From: JBAZHE01 sp041652555
GTDB taxonomy: Bacteria > Patescibacteriota > Patescibacteriia > Patescibacteriales > WJLG01
Assembly: GCA_041652555.1 (NCBI GenBank)
Contig: JBAZHE010000001.1
Span: 62,001 to 126,000, forward strand
Reading direction: 5' to 3'
DNA length: 64,000 nucleotides
A program made the translations under genes and the position numbers. Shown here piece after piece: positions 31,172-39,169 of the stretch; the stretch's first letter is position 1, and every line of letters starts with the position of its first letter. The notes beneath the pieces were generated by a model. That model was given only the letters and a program-made list of their open reading frames with translations, made no database searches and was not told the origin of the DNA.

Positions 31172-31939
31172 ATGAAAGGTATTATTGAATTTCCATTTCG
31201 GTTTATCAGTCGTTTTTTTAGAGGCATAGGTTTAATATTTAAATCTGTATTCCAATCTATACCTCAAAATGTCTCTGGGTTTTTGGCGTTCGTCATTATC
31301 ATGCTCGCAGTCCTGTGTGTGATAGTGATTACTTTGCCGGACAAAAATCGAGTTCCCGAAGGGGAATTTGTATTGGCTAAGGACATTAATTGGGAAGTCA
31401 TAAAAGACTTCCTAAAAGATGATGCCCCCGTTATCGCTACTGTTCTTGCCGAGAAAATAGGAAAAAAGGATTGGGAGGCTCACGCTAAAAAAATGGGGCT
31501 TGATAAGCTCTATTATAAAATGGATTCTTTGTATGGCGACTTCGTGCGCGAACGTTGCATTTTTCATGGTTTTGTTCCATGGCAAGAAGTGCTTTGCGTT
31601 ATTTGCAAAGAGTCTTCCGGAAAGCCTAATGCTGTTTCACCAAAAGGGGCAATCGGATTGATGGGCGTAATGCCAGTTACCGGACGGGAGCATGGAATTA
31701 AAGACTCCAGTGATTTATTTCAACCATATATCAATATTGATGTTGGTATACGGGAATTGGTCAAATTGAAAAAAAATAATTTGAGCCATTCGGAAGTTTT
31801 TTTAAAGTATAATCATGGCTCGGAAGGATCTAAAAAAGTTATTGGTCAAGAAAATCGTTCTGGGTATTACAGCGGTATTCTCGGCATCCTTGCGGCCGCC
31901 AACAAGTATCAGCCAATCGAAAAAGTGGCCAAGAATTGA
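31172..31939 (+). CDS. Membrane-anchored lytic transglycosylase (SLT-like)
   Basis: A membrane segment near 37-58 (FLAFVIIMLAVLCVIVITL) anchors the 255-residue protein. The SLT domain reads VLCVICKESSGKPNAVSPKGAIGLMGVMPVTGREHGI (catalytic Glu in KESSG), then YINIDVGIRELVKLKK and FLKYNHGSEGSKKV. AAAGAGGA gives a Shine-Dalgarno before ATG 31172. The gene has its own promoter and a terminator at 31945, so it is an independent unit, similar in design to the one before it. Confidence 0.9.
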   Translation: MKGIIEFPFRFISRFFRGIGLIFKSVFQSIPQNVSGFLAFVIIMLAVLCVIVITLPDKNRVPEGEFVLAKDINWEVIKDFLKDDAPVIATVLAEKIGKKDWEAHAKKMGLDKLYYKMDSLYGDFVRERCIFHGFVPWQEVLCVICKESSGKPNAVSPKGAIGLMGVMPVTGREHGIKDSSDLFQPYINIDVGIRELVKLKKNNLSHSEVFLKYNHGSEGSKKVIGQENRSGYYSGILGILAAANKYQPIEKVAKN

Positions 31940-31944
31940 TTCAT

Positions 31945-31985
31945 CCCTCTGTCTGTGCATTTTGCAGGCAGGGGGATTTTTTTTA
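31945..31985 (+). terminator. Intrinsic terminator after the second transglycosylase
   Basis: CCCTCTGTCTG pairs with CAGGCAGGGGG (with G-U pairs), followed by a T8 run. Confidence 0.85.
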
Positions 31986-32052
31986 TTTGCCAAAAGGCTT
32001 TTTTTAAGCTAGTATTTTAAGTGAAATACTAGCTTATTATTTTTTTATTTTT

Positions 32053-33885
32053 ATGCTTACAGCTCAAGAAATACGCGCTAAATTTTTTTCCTTTTTTCAA
32101 TCTAAAGGCCATGCCTTGATGAAAAGCGCTTCTTTGATTCCGGAAAATGATCCGACGGTTTTGTTTACCACTGCCGGCATGCATCCTTTAGTACCTTATC
32201 TGATGGGCGAAAAACATCCGGCTGGCAATCGTTTGGTTGATGTGCAGAAATGCGTTCGGACTGATGATATTGATGAAGTTGGTGATAATCGTCATTTAGT
32301 ATTCTTTGAAATGCTTGGTAATTGGTCTTTGGGCGACTACTTTAAGCAAGAGGCGATTGAATGGAGTTTTGAATTTTTGACATCTAAAGAATGGCTAGGC
32401 TTGGACATTAATCGTCTGGCAGTTTCGGTTTTTGCCGGCGATGCGGATGCGCCATTTGATGAAGAGGCTTTTAATAAGTGGAAAGAGCTCGGCATTTCAG
32501 AAGCGCGTATTGCGAAATTGCCGAAAGAGAATAATTGGTGGCCGTCTTCCGCGATGAATGGTCCATGTGGCGCTGACACCGAAATATTTTATTGGGTTGG
32601 CGATCCGGACAAAGTTCCGGAAAGTTTTAATGATGACAATGATCTTTGGGTGGAAATCTGGAATAATGTTTTTATGCAATACAATAAGAAAGCGGATGGA
32701 GCTTTTGAATTGCTAGAGAAAAAAAATGTTGATACCGGAATGGGTTTGGAAAGAATTTTAACCGCCGTGAATGGCGCCAAGACTGTTTTTGATACAGATT
32801 TATTTCAACCTTTAATTAAAAAAATAGAAGAATTATCCGGCAAAAAATATGGCGAGAATGAAAGCGACGATAAAGCTTTTAGAGTAATCGCTGATCATCT
32901 GCGCGCCGCTACTTTTATTATCGGCGATGAACTGGGAGTACCGCCGTCTAATACCGGGGCTGGCTATATTGTTCGCCGTTTAATTCGTCGGGCTGTTATT
33001 TATGGCCGTCGTCTAAGCATTTCACAATCGCCTTGGCTACTTGATGTCGCTGTTGAAGTTATTAAAAATTATAGTGAGGCTTATCCGGAGCTTTTGGCTA
33101 ATCAGGATTTTATTTTAAAAAATATTTCTGAAGAAGAATTAAAATTTGAAAAAACTTTAGAGAATGGTTTGAAAGAGTTTAGTCAGCAATGTGAGAGCTT
33201 AACTTGCAAAATGGAAGATGATGATAATATTACTATTACAATCCCCGGTGCTATAGTTTTTCAACTTTTTTCCACTTACGGCTTTCCAGTTGAATTAATT
33301 AGGGAGATTGCCAACGAGAAAAAAATGTTAGTTGACGAAGAAGGCTTTGCTGAAGAATTTAAAAAACATCAAGAATTGTCCCGTACCGCTTCGGCCGGAA
33401 TGTTTAAGGGTGGTTTGGCTGATGCTGGTGAAGAAACAAAAAAATTGCATACCGCCGCGCATCTTTTGCTAGCGTCATTAAGAAAAGTTTTAGGCGATCA
33501 TATTTTTCAGAAAGGCAGTAATATCACTGCCGAGCGTTTGCGTTTTGATTTTTCTCATCCGGAAAAAATGACACCGGAACAAATTGCCGAAGTGGAGAAT
33601 TTGGTTAATGAAGCGATCGCCAAAAATTTTCCAATAATTTGCCAAGAAAAATCTTTAGCCGAAGCGAAAACCGAAGGCGCGATGGGTGTTTTTGAATCTA
33701 AATACGGAGAGATGGTAAAGACTTATACAATAGGAACCTCTTCGACAAGCTCAGAGTCTCCTTTTAGTCGGGAAATTTGCGGTGGCCCGCATGCCACAAC
33801 GACCGGCGAGTTGGGACATTTTAAAATAGTAAAAGAAGAGAGTTCATCTTCCGGCGTTCGTCGTATAAAAGCAATTTTGGAATAA
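32053..33885 (+). CDS. alaS: Alanyl-tRNA synthetase, short form without C-Ala domain
   Basis: The catalytic core starts TAQEIRAKFFSFFQSKGHALMKSASLIP and includes TTAGMHPLVPYL and VFFEMLGNWSLGDYF. The editing domain has zinc ligands HTAAH (466-470) and CGGPH (576-580). The protein stops at 610 residues, just after the editing domain, where typical AlaRS continues with a C-Ala/DHHA1 domain to about 870. The stop at 33883 and following repeats give no sign of a frameshift, so the short form is probably native. A palindromic element (TSSTSSESP) is inserted just before SREICGGPH. Confidence 0.95.
   Translation: MLTAQEIRAKFFSFFQSKGHALMKSASLIPENDPTVLFTTAGMHPLVPYLMGEKHPAGNRLVDVQKCVRTDDIDEVGDNRHLVFFEMLGNWSLGDYFKQEAIEWSFEFLTSKEWLGLDINRLAVSVFAGDADAPFDEEAFNKWKELGISEARIAKLPKENNWWPSSAMNGPCGADTEIFYWVGDPDKVPESFNDDNDLWVEIWNNVFMQYNKKADGAFELLEKKNVDTGMGLERILTAVNGAKTVFDTDLFQPLIKKIEELSGKKYGENESDDKAFRVIADHLRAATFIIGDELGVPPSNTGAGYIVRRLIRRAVIYGRRLSISQSPWLLDVAVEVIKNYSEAYPELLANQDFILKNISEEELKFEKTLENGLKEFSQQCESLTCKMEDDDNITITIPGAIVFQLFSTYGFPVELIREIANEKKMLVDEEGFAEEFKKHQELSRTASAGMFKGGLADAGEETKKLHTAAHLLLASLRKVLGDHIFQKGSNITAERLRFDFSHPEKMTPEQIAEVENLVNEAIAKNFPIICQEKSLAEAKTEGAMGVFESKYGEMVKTYTIGTSSTSSESPFSREICGGPHATTTGELGHFKIVKEESSSSGVRRIKAILE
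33738..33760. repeat. In-frame palindromic element, family D, in alaS
   Basis: CCTCTTCGACAAGCTCAGAG splits the conserved YTIG...FSREICGGPH stretch without shifting the frame. Confidence 0.65.
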
Positions 33886-33940
33886 AAGTATAAATGGTAA
33901 AAAATATTTATTGTTATATTAATGTTTAATATTAGCAAAA

Positions 33941-33974
33941 ATAATTTATAATTTATAATTTATAATTTATAATT
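33941..33974. repeat. Tandem 9-bp repeat
   Basis: The unit ATAATTTAT recurs about 3.8 times between alaS and the translation-operon promoter. Confidence 0.85.
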
Positions 33975-33984
33975 GAAATATCTC

Positions 33985-34013
33985 TTGACAATTTTACAGT
34001 TTGCCTATACAAT
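33985..34013 (+). promoter_or_regulatory. Promoter of the infA-to-rpsI operon
   Basis: TTGACA (33985-33990), 17 bases, TACAAT (34008-34013). It is the only clear promoter before the ribosomal operon. Confidence 0.75.
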
Positions 34014-34046
34014 TTGTTTATAAAACCTAAGAAATATCAATTAAGC

Positions 34047-34089
34047 GTAAACGTCGTTTACCAAGATATTTTGTTTGGTAATTTTTTTT
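34047..34089 (+). promoter_or_regulatory. Attenuator-like leader upstream of infA
   Basis: GTAAAC (34047-34052) pairs with GTTTAC (34056-34061). TTACCAA (34058-34064) pairs with TTGGTAA (34075-34081), followed by eight T. The two stems share bases 34058-34061 and so exclude each other, an antiterminator/terminator arrangement. Confidence 0.5.
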
Positions 34090-34093
34090 GTTA

Positions 34094-34333
34094 ATGTTAA
34101 AAGAAAAAAATCAAGCTATTAACTCCAAAGATTTTATTGAGACGGAGGGGGAAGTATTAGAACTGATGCCGGCTGGAACTTTTAAGATTGTTTTGGTCAG
34201 TGAGCACGAGATTCTAGCACATCTTTCCGGTAAAATGCGGATGAATAAAATTCGTATTTCCGTCGGTGATCGCGTTAAAGTGCAAATCAGCCCATATGAT
34301 TTGACTAAGGGGCGGATCGTTTTCCGTTTATAA
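34094..34333 (+). CDS. infA: Translation initiation factor IF-1
   Basis: IF-1 occupies the A site of the 30S subunit during initiation. The S1-like OB fold reads IETEGEVLELMPAGTFKIVLVSEHEILAHLSGKMRMNKIRISVGDRVKVQISPYDLTKGRIVFRL, the full family pattern. I chose ATG 34094 (MLKEKN) over TTG 34088. It heads the operon with rpmJ, the order common in bacteria. Confidence 0.95.
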   Translation: MLKEKNQAINSKDFIETEGEVLELMPAGTFKIVLVSEHEILAHLSGKMRMNKIRISVGDRVKVQISPYDLTKGRIVFRL

Positions 34334-34350
34334 AATATTAATTTAATATT

Positions 34351-34464
34351 ATGAAAGTTAGAGCTAGTGTTAAGAAAATTTGCAAAGATTGTAAGGTTGT
34401 CCGACGTGAAGGTCGGGTCTGCGTTATTTGCAAAAACCCTAAGCATAAACAAAGACAAGGTTAA
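34351..34464 (+). CDS. rpmJ: 50S ribosomal protein L36 (bL36)
   Basis: The 37-residue product MKVRASVKKICKDCKVVRRE... ends CVICKNPKHKQRQG. It contains the zinc-ribbon ligands of L36 (CKDC, CVIC with a downstream His). It sits between infA and rpsM, the canonical place. Confidence 0.97.
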   Translation: MKVRASVKKICKDCKVVRREGRVCVICKNPKHKQRQG

Positions 34465-34530
34465 TTATTATTAGCATTTTTCGCGGTATTCGCGTAAATT
34501 CGCGGATTTGTATCATATAATCATATAATT

Positions 34531-34926
34531 ATGGCCATAGCAAGAATAGCCGGAGTTAACATTCCGAGCGAGAAAAAAATTAAAATTTCCTTACCATATA
34601 TTTACGGTGTCGGCCGTTCTAACGCTTTGGTTATATTAACTGAATCCGGCGTTGACCCGGAAAAAAGAACTAAGGATTTAACCGAAGCGGAAGTGAATAA
34701 AATTCGCGAAATTACGGAAAAAAAATATATCATAGAGGGTGATTTGCGTCGCGAGATAACTGGTAATATTAAACGTCTAAAAGAAATTGGTTGCTGGCGT
34801 GGCAATCGTCACATTAAAGGTTTGCCGACGCGCGGACAAACCACCAAGAGAAATAGTCGCACTGTTCGTGGCGGTGGTCGCAAAACCGTTGGTTCTGGAC
34901 GAAAAATATCTGCACAAAAAACTTAA
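34531..34926 (+). CDS. rpsM: 30S ribosomal protein S13
   Basis: S13 sits in the 30S head and contacts the P-site tRNA. The 131-residue product begins MAIARIAGVNIPSEKKIKISL and contains the helix-two-turn-helix YGVGRSNALVILTESGVDP and the basic tail GNRHIKGLPTRGQTTKRNSRT. A short palindromic segment (TTCGCGGTATTCGCGTAAAT) lies upstream at 34478, between rpmJ and rpsM. Confidence 0.97.
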   Translation: MAIARIAGVNIPSEKKIKISLPYIYGVGRSNALVILTESGVDPEKRTKDLTEAEVNKIREITEKKYIIEGDLRREITGNIKRLKEIGCWRGNRHIKGLPTRGQTTKRNSRTVRGGGRKTVGSGRKISAQKT

Positions 34927-34961
34927 TTTAGAATTTTTGAATTTATTGGGATATAAATATT

Positions 34962-35555
34962 ATGTCTGAAGAAAAAAAAGAGCTTGATAAAAAAATAGAA
35001 ACCGCTCCAGAAAAAGTAGAGCCGAAAGTTGAGGAATCAACTTCGGTTGATTTGGATAGCAATGAAGAGGAACTCAATAGTATTCTCGGCAAGGGTGATG
35101 CCAGTGAAGAACTTCCTGATGATATTAAGAAAAAACTGGAAAGTCGCAAAGAAGAAAAATCTTCCAAAAAAGTTTTTAAGAAAAAGAAAAAGCACGTTAA
35201 GGTTAAAACAGAGATTGGTAAGATTTTTATTAAAGCAACTTACAATAATACTATCGTCACTATTACCGATTTAAATGGAAATGTTATCTCTTGGGCTTCG
35301 GCCGGAATGGCTGGCTTTAAAGGGCCGAAAAAAGCGACTTCTTATGCCGCGCAAATCATTGCCAAAATTGCCTTAATGAAAGCTAAAGAAGATTACGGCT
35401 TAAAAGAAGCTAGTGTCTATATTAATGGTGTTGGCACTGGTCGCGAATCCGCAGTCCGCGCTATTAATGCTAACAATATAAATGTTATTGCTATTCGTGA
35501 TATTACCCCAATTCCGCATAACGGCTGCCGGCCAAAAAAACCGAGACGCGTTTAA
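34962..35555 (+). CDS. rpsK: 30S ribosomal protein S11 with N-terminal charged extension
   Basis: The conserved S11 core starts near residue 80 (VKTEIGKIFIKATYNNTIVTITD) and ends NGCRPKKPRRV, including ISWASAGMAGFKGPKKATSYAAQ. The preceding about 75 residues are an unusual extension: acidic, Ser/Glu-rich (VDLDSNEEELNSILGKG) and then lysine-rich (KKVFKKKKKHVKVK). Typical S11 is about 125-130 residues. No internal start with a Shine-Dalgarno at the core was seen. Similar extensions occur on S9 and S1 here. Confidence 0.96.
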   Translation: MSEEKKELDKKIETAPEKVEPKVEESTSVDLDSNEEELNSILGKGDASEELPDDIKKKLESRKEEKSSKKVFKKKKKHVKVKTEIGKIFIKATYNNTIVTITDLNGNVISWASAGMAGFKGPKKATSYAAQIIAKIALMKAKEDYGLKEASVYINGVGTGRESAVRAINANNINVIAIRDITPIPHNGCRPKKPRRV

Positions 35556-35622
35556 TTAATCTTATTCGTAGATTTGTCCTGAGTGCTCTCGGGATTCGCG
35601 AAATTAGTATTATAAATTATTT

Positions 35623-36255
35623 ATGAAGAATATTGATCCAAAATGTAAGCAATGTCGTCGCTTGGGCGAAAAATTAATGTTTAAAGGGGAGCGTTGTCGT
35701 TCGGCTAAATGCGCCCTTTCCCGTAGGAATTATATTCCGGGTTTCCATGGACCAAAACAGCGCCCTAATGCTAAGAAGAGCGACTATTCTAGGCAATTGG
35801 CGGAAAAACAAAAAGCGAGAAAGCAGTATTTATTGTCTGAACGTCAATTTAGAAATATTTTTGATGCGGCCGCCAAAAAAATTGGCAATACTGAAGAATT
35901 ATTATTGAAACTTTTGGAAACTAGATTAGACAATATTGTTTATCGCTTGGGTTTTGCTTTGTCCCGTTCCGAGGCCAGACAGTTGGTTAATCATGGGCAT
36001 TTTACCGTTAATAGTCATGGTGTTAATATTCCTTCTTATCGCGTAAGAGCAGGCATGGTTATCAAAATAAGAGAAGCCAGTAAGAGAAAAAAGAAGTTCG
36101 TCGGCGTGGAGGCGAGAATAAAAAATGCTGAAATTCCCTGTTGGTTGCATATGAATATGGAAGACTTAAGCGGAAAAGTTTTGCATGATCCGGCCGTTAA
36201 AGATATAAGATCTAATATTGACACTCACGTTATCGTTGAATTTTATTCCAGATAA
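35623..36255 (+). CDS. rpsD: 30S ribosomal protein S4
   Basis: S4 nucleates 30S assembly and can repress its own operon. The 210-residue product has a zinc-type N-terminus (CKQC ... CRSAKC), the long helical domain and the S4 RNA-binding domain with RLDNIVYRLGFALSRSEARQLVNHGHFTVNSHGVNIPSY. A palindromic GTCCTGAGTGCTCTCGGGA segment precedes the ATG in the gap 35556-35622. Confidence 0.97.
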   Translation: MKNIDPKCKQCRRLGEKLMFKGERCRSAKCALSRRNYIPGFHGPKQRPNAKKSDYSRQLAEKQKARKQYLLSERQFRNIFDAAAKKIGNTEELLLKLLETRLDNIVYRLGFALSRSEARQLVNHGHFTVNSHGVNIPSYRVRAGMVIKIREASKRKKKFVGVEARIKNAEIPCWLHMNMEDLSGKVLHDPAVKDIRSNIDTHVIVEFYSR

Positions 36256-36300
36256 AATTAATTCCTCCAACAAGGAGGCCTAAAATAATTTTAAAATTTT

Positions 36301-37131
36301 ATGGAAACAATAGCCAAACCAAACAAAATAGAATTTTTAAAAGGCGCTTCTGCTAAAGAGGCGACTGTAGTGGTGGAGCCGTTTTATCCTGGTTATGGTA
36401 TGACCGTCGGTAATTCTTTGCGTCGCGTCATGCTTTCTTCTTTGGTTGGCACAGCCGTTGTCGGAGTGAAGATTGAAGGTGTGAGTCATGAATTCAATTC
36501 TTTGTCACACGTTAAGGAAGATATTCTGGAGATTGTGATGAATATCAAAAAATTAAAAGTAAGGATTGACGGTGAAGATGAGGAAATAAAACTAGAGCTG
36601 GAAGTCCATGGCAAGAAAGAAGTGTCCGCTGCTGATATTAAAAAAGATTCCCGCGTGGAAATTGTTAATAAGGATATGGCGATTGCCACTATCACTGATA
36701 TGGCCGGATCATTAAAAATGGAAATAACTATCGGCCGTGGCCGTGGTTATCGTCCAGTGGAGGCGACCGAGAAAAAGAATAAAGAAATCGGCTATATTGA
36801 AACGGACGCAATTTTTTCTCCAGTTTTATCCGCCGGTCTAAGAGTGGAAAATGTCCGCGTTGGCAAAATGACTAATTGGGACAAATTAATGATTGATATA
36901 ATTACTGATGGAACTATTACACCAGAAGAAGCTTATCGCGATTCGGTAAAAATTTTACAAGATCAGGTTGCTTCTTTGAGTGACGAAGTTGTTGTTGCGG
37001 AAGAAATTGTTTCTGAAATTGAAGAAAGGGATGCTGTGTCTGAACCTGAAGATGTTGAAGAATCCGCCTCCGCTAAAGTTGTGGAGGACAAAGGGAAAAA
37101 AATTAAGAAGGAGAAAAAACTAAATAGTTAA
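36301..37131 (+). CDS. rpoA: RNA polymerase alpha subunit lacking the C-terminal domain
   Basis: The N-terminal dimerisation/assembly domain is complete: FYPGYGMTVGNSLRRVMLSSLVGTAVVGVKIEG, GRGRGYRPVE, FSPVLSAGLRVENVRVG and NWDKLMIDIITDGTITPEEAYRDSVKIL. After residue about 225 only an acidic, then lysine-rich tail remains, with no helix-hairpin-helix alphaCTD. The protein is 276 residues instead of about 315-330. The tail includes SASAKVVEDK from a family C element. UP-element and activator contacts via alphaCTD should be absent. Confidence 0.97.
   Translation: METIAKPNKIEFLKGASAKEATVVVEPFYPGYGMTVGNSLRRVMLSSLVGTAVVGVKIEGVSHEFNSLSHVKEDILEIVMNIKKLKVRIDGEDEEIKLELEVHGKKEVSAADIKKDSRVEIVNKDMAIATITDMAGSLKMEITIGRGRGYRPVEATEKKNKEIGYIETDAIFSPVLSAGLRVENVRVGKMTNWDKLMIDIITDGTITPEEAYRDSVKILQDQVASLSDEVVVAEEIVSEIEERDAVSEPEDVEESASAKVVEDKGKKIKKEKKLNS
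37063..37092. repeat. In-frame palindromic element, family C, in rpoA
   Basis: TCCGCCTCCGCTAAAGTTGT followed by GGAGGACAAA encodes SASAKVVEDK in the alpha-subunit tail, parallel to SSYAKATEDK in S1. Confidence 0.65.
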
Positions 37132-37136
37132 ATTTT

Positions 37137-37487
37137 ATGCGTCATAGAAAGAAAAAAGTAACTTTAGATAGGAAAACTGATCCGCGTGGCTTATTACTCC
37201 GCAACTTAACGGCCAGTGTTTTGATTTACGAAAAAGTGCAAACCACCGAAGCGAAAGCTAAGGTTATCCGTAGCCGTGTAGAAAAAATGATTACTTTAGC
37301 TAAGAAAGGAGATTTATCCTCTTTGCGTGCTTTAATTGCTTACTTGCCGCAAAAAACTGCTGTTTCTAAGGCAGTTGAAGTTTTAAATAAACGCTACAAA
37401 GATCGCGTTGGCGGTTATACTAGAATTATTAAGATTGGAAATCGCCAAGGTGATGGCGCTAAAGTTTCTCAAATTGAATTAGTCTAA
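37137..37487 (+). CDS. rplQ: 50S ribosomal protein L17
   Basis: L17 lies near the polypeptide exit. The 116-residue product starts MRHRKKKVTLDRKTDPRGLLLRNLTASVL and contains KVQTTEAKAKVIRSRVEKMITLAK and VGGYTRIIKIGNRQGDGAKVSQIEL, the family pattern. It follows rpoA directly, as in most bacteria. Confidence 0.97.
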   Translation: MRHRKKKVTLDRKTDPRGLLLRNLTASVLIYEKVQTTEAKAKVIRSRVEKMITLAKKGDLSSLRALIAYLPQKTAVSKAVEVLNKRYKDRVGGYTRIIKIGNRQGDGAKVSQIELV

Positions 37488-37498
37488 AATTATATTAT

Positions 37499-37846
37499 AT
37501 GATCAGAAAAATCCATACAATTGACGCTACAGGTCAGGCTTACGGGCGTTTAGCTTCCCGCATCGCTATTCTTTTGCGCGGAAAAAATAAAGCTACTTAT
37601 ACTCCACATCTTGATGAAGGTGATATTGTTCATGTTGTTAATACTGATAAAATGACTTATACCGGCAAGAAATTAGTTCAGAAAAAATATTATCGCGTTT
37701 CTCAGTATCCGGGTGGATTAAAAACTGTTTCTTTGGGCGTGATGAAAGAAAAAGATTCAGGAGATGCTCTTACTAAGGCTGTTAAACAAATGTTGCCGGC
37801 CAATAAATTGCGCCCAGGCATGATGAAGCGCTTAATTATCAAATAA
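37499..37846 (+). CDS. rplM: 50S ribosomal protein L13 (short)
   Basis: L13 is an early 50S assembly protein. The product contains IDATGQAYGRLASRIAILLRGK, DIVHVVNTDKMTYTGKKLVQKKYYRVSQYPGG and PANKLRPGMMKRLIIK. At 115 residues it lacks about 20-25 residues of the usual C-terminus, ending soon after the MLP-type motif. rpsI starts two bases later. Confidence 0.95.
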   Translation: MIRKIHTIDATGQAYGRLASRIAILLRGKNKATYTPHLDEGDIVHVVNTDKMTYTGKKLVQKKYYRVSQYPGGLKTVSLGVMKEKDSGDALTKAVKQMLPANKLRPGMMKRLIIK

Positions 37847-37848
37847 AT

Positions 37849-38340
37849 ATGGCTATTAAAGAAGAAAAAAAAGAAGTTAAACCGAAAAAAGAAGTTTCTA
37901 AAGAAGCTGTTGTTAAGAAGGAGAAAAAAGAAAAAGAAACTATTGGTTTTTCTGGAAAATATATCCAGGCTCTTGGTCGTCGCAAAACTGCGGTCGCCCA
38001 AGTTCGTTTATATGTTGAAGGCCCAGCTGTTTTCACTGCTAATGGAAAAGATTTGGAAAAATATTTCAATGAAGCAAAAGCATCAACTGCTTTGCAACCG
38101 ATAAAAGCCGCTGGTTTGGAAAAGACTGCTGGTGCTTCCATTATTGTTAAGGGCGGTGGCATCAATGCCCAAGCCGAGGCGGTTCGCCACGGTTTCGCCC
38201 GCGCCTTATTATTAATGGATCCTGAATTACAAGGCGCTATGCGTGCTAAAGGTTGGCTTACTCGCGACTCTCGTAAGGTTGAAAGAAAGAAACCTGGTTT
38301 GAAAAAAGCTCGTCGCGCACCACAGTGGTCCAAACGTTAA
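37849..38340 (+). CDS. rpsI: 30S ribosomal protein S9 with charged N-terminal extension
   Basis: The S9 core starts near residue 37 (KYIQALGRRKTAVAQVRLYVEG) and ends GLKKARRAPQWSKR, the tail that reaches the P site. The first about 36 residues are alternating Lys and Glu. It is the last gene of the operon; a repeat fragment and an intrinsic terminator (38411) follow. Confidence 0.96.
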   Translation: MAIKEEKKEVKPKKEVSKEAVVKKEKKEKETIGFSGKYIQALGRRKTAVAQVRLYVEGPAVFTANGKDLEKYFNEAKASTALQPIKAAGLEKTAGASIIVKGGGINAQAEAVRHGFARALLLMDPELQGAMRAKGWLTRDSRKVERKKPGLKKARRAPQWSKR

Positions 38341-38345
38341 ATTTT

Positions 38346-38373
38346 GTGTCATTCCTGCGGAGGCGGGAATCCA
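38346..38373. repeat. Intergenic repeat family E, half copy
   Basis: TGTCATTCCTGCGGAGGCGG followed by GAATCCAG is one arm of the element; the second arm is absent. Confidence 0.7.
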
Positions 38374-38410
38374 GCCATTATTTTTTATCGTCTATTTCGT
38401 TTATATATTC

Positions 38411-38442
38411 AAAAAACGCATTTTCTCAAGGATGCGTTTTTT
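38411..38442 (+). terminator. Terminator of the ribosomal operon
   Basis: AAAAAACGCAT and ATGCGTTTTTT pair around a TTTCTCAAGG loop. Confidence 0.85.
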
Positions 38443-38462
38443 GGTATTTTTTTTTTACTCCA

Positions 38463-38471
38463 TGCTATAAT
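38463..38471 (+). promoter_or_regulatory. Extended -10 promoter of the matrixin gene, with structured leader
   Basis: TGCTATAAT is a consensus extended -10 without a clear -35. The 108-nt leader contains CTTGTTA-TT-TAACAAG and GTGAATA...TATTCAC hairpins. Confidence 0.55.
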
Positions 38472-38579
38472 TGTTATTAATGAGAATATTTAAATATAAC
38501 TCTTCTAGGTCGGGCTTGTTATTTAACAAGTGAATAGGTGAAATTAAAATATTTATTCACTAATAATTAAATTTTAAGC

Positions 38580-39143
38580 ATGAAAAATATAATCACAAGA
38601 AATTTTTTCCTTTCTATTATTGCGGCAGTTTTTGTAATTGCCGCAATAATTTCAACAACGCATAATACTCAAGCTTATTCTTATGCAGGATTTAAATGGT
38701 ATAGTTATCCTGTGTCAGTAGACATGAGCGATGCTAGCTTGCCTGGCTCATGGACTACTCCAATAGCCAACGCTATGAGTGCTTGGAATGCCGCATCATC
38801 ACCATTTTATTTTAACGTGGGATATTCTGGCCATTTGATAACACTAGAAAATAAAGGTGCTGGTTACGCCGCAAGATCAAGGGTTTCTGGTTCAGGTGAT
38901 CAAATTACAGATATAGATTTAGTTTTTAATACATATTATTCTTGGTCAACTTCCGGTGGTGCTGGAGCATTTGATGTTCAGAATATTGCAACTCATGAGT
39001 TTGGGCATTGGTTAGCTTTAAATGATCTTAGCGGTGCTGGCAATACTGAAAAGACTATGTATTATCAGGCGGCATATGGTGAAACTAAAAAGCGTACTTT
39101 AGAGTCGGATGATTTAAATGGCATTAATTATATTTATCCGTAA
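38580..39143 (+). CDS. Secreted matrixin-like metalloprotease
   Basis: A signal peptide (about 1-32, ending TQA) precedes a compact metzincin domain. The zinc motif is HEFGHWLALND at 139-149: two His, the catalytic Glu and an Asp at the usual third-His position, the variant seen in snapalysin-type metzincins. A Met-turn candidate is TMYY (159-162). The ending GETKKRTLESDDLNGINYIYP is the classic matrixin (M10A) C-terminus. No pro-domain with a cysteine switch is visible. It may act on surface proteins of the cell or a host. Confidence 0.88.
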   Translation: MKNIITRNFFLSIIAAVFVIAAIISTTHNTQAYSYAGFKWYSYPVSVDMSDASLPGSWTTPIANAMSAWNAASSPFYFNVGYSGHLITLENKGAGYAARSRVSGSGDQITDIDLVFNTYYSWSTSGGAGAFDVQNIATHEFGHWLALNDLSGAGNTEKTMYYQAAYGETKKRTLESDDLNGINYIYP

Positions 39144-39169
39144 TTACAAAAATTAATTTAACAAAAATT

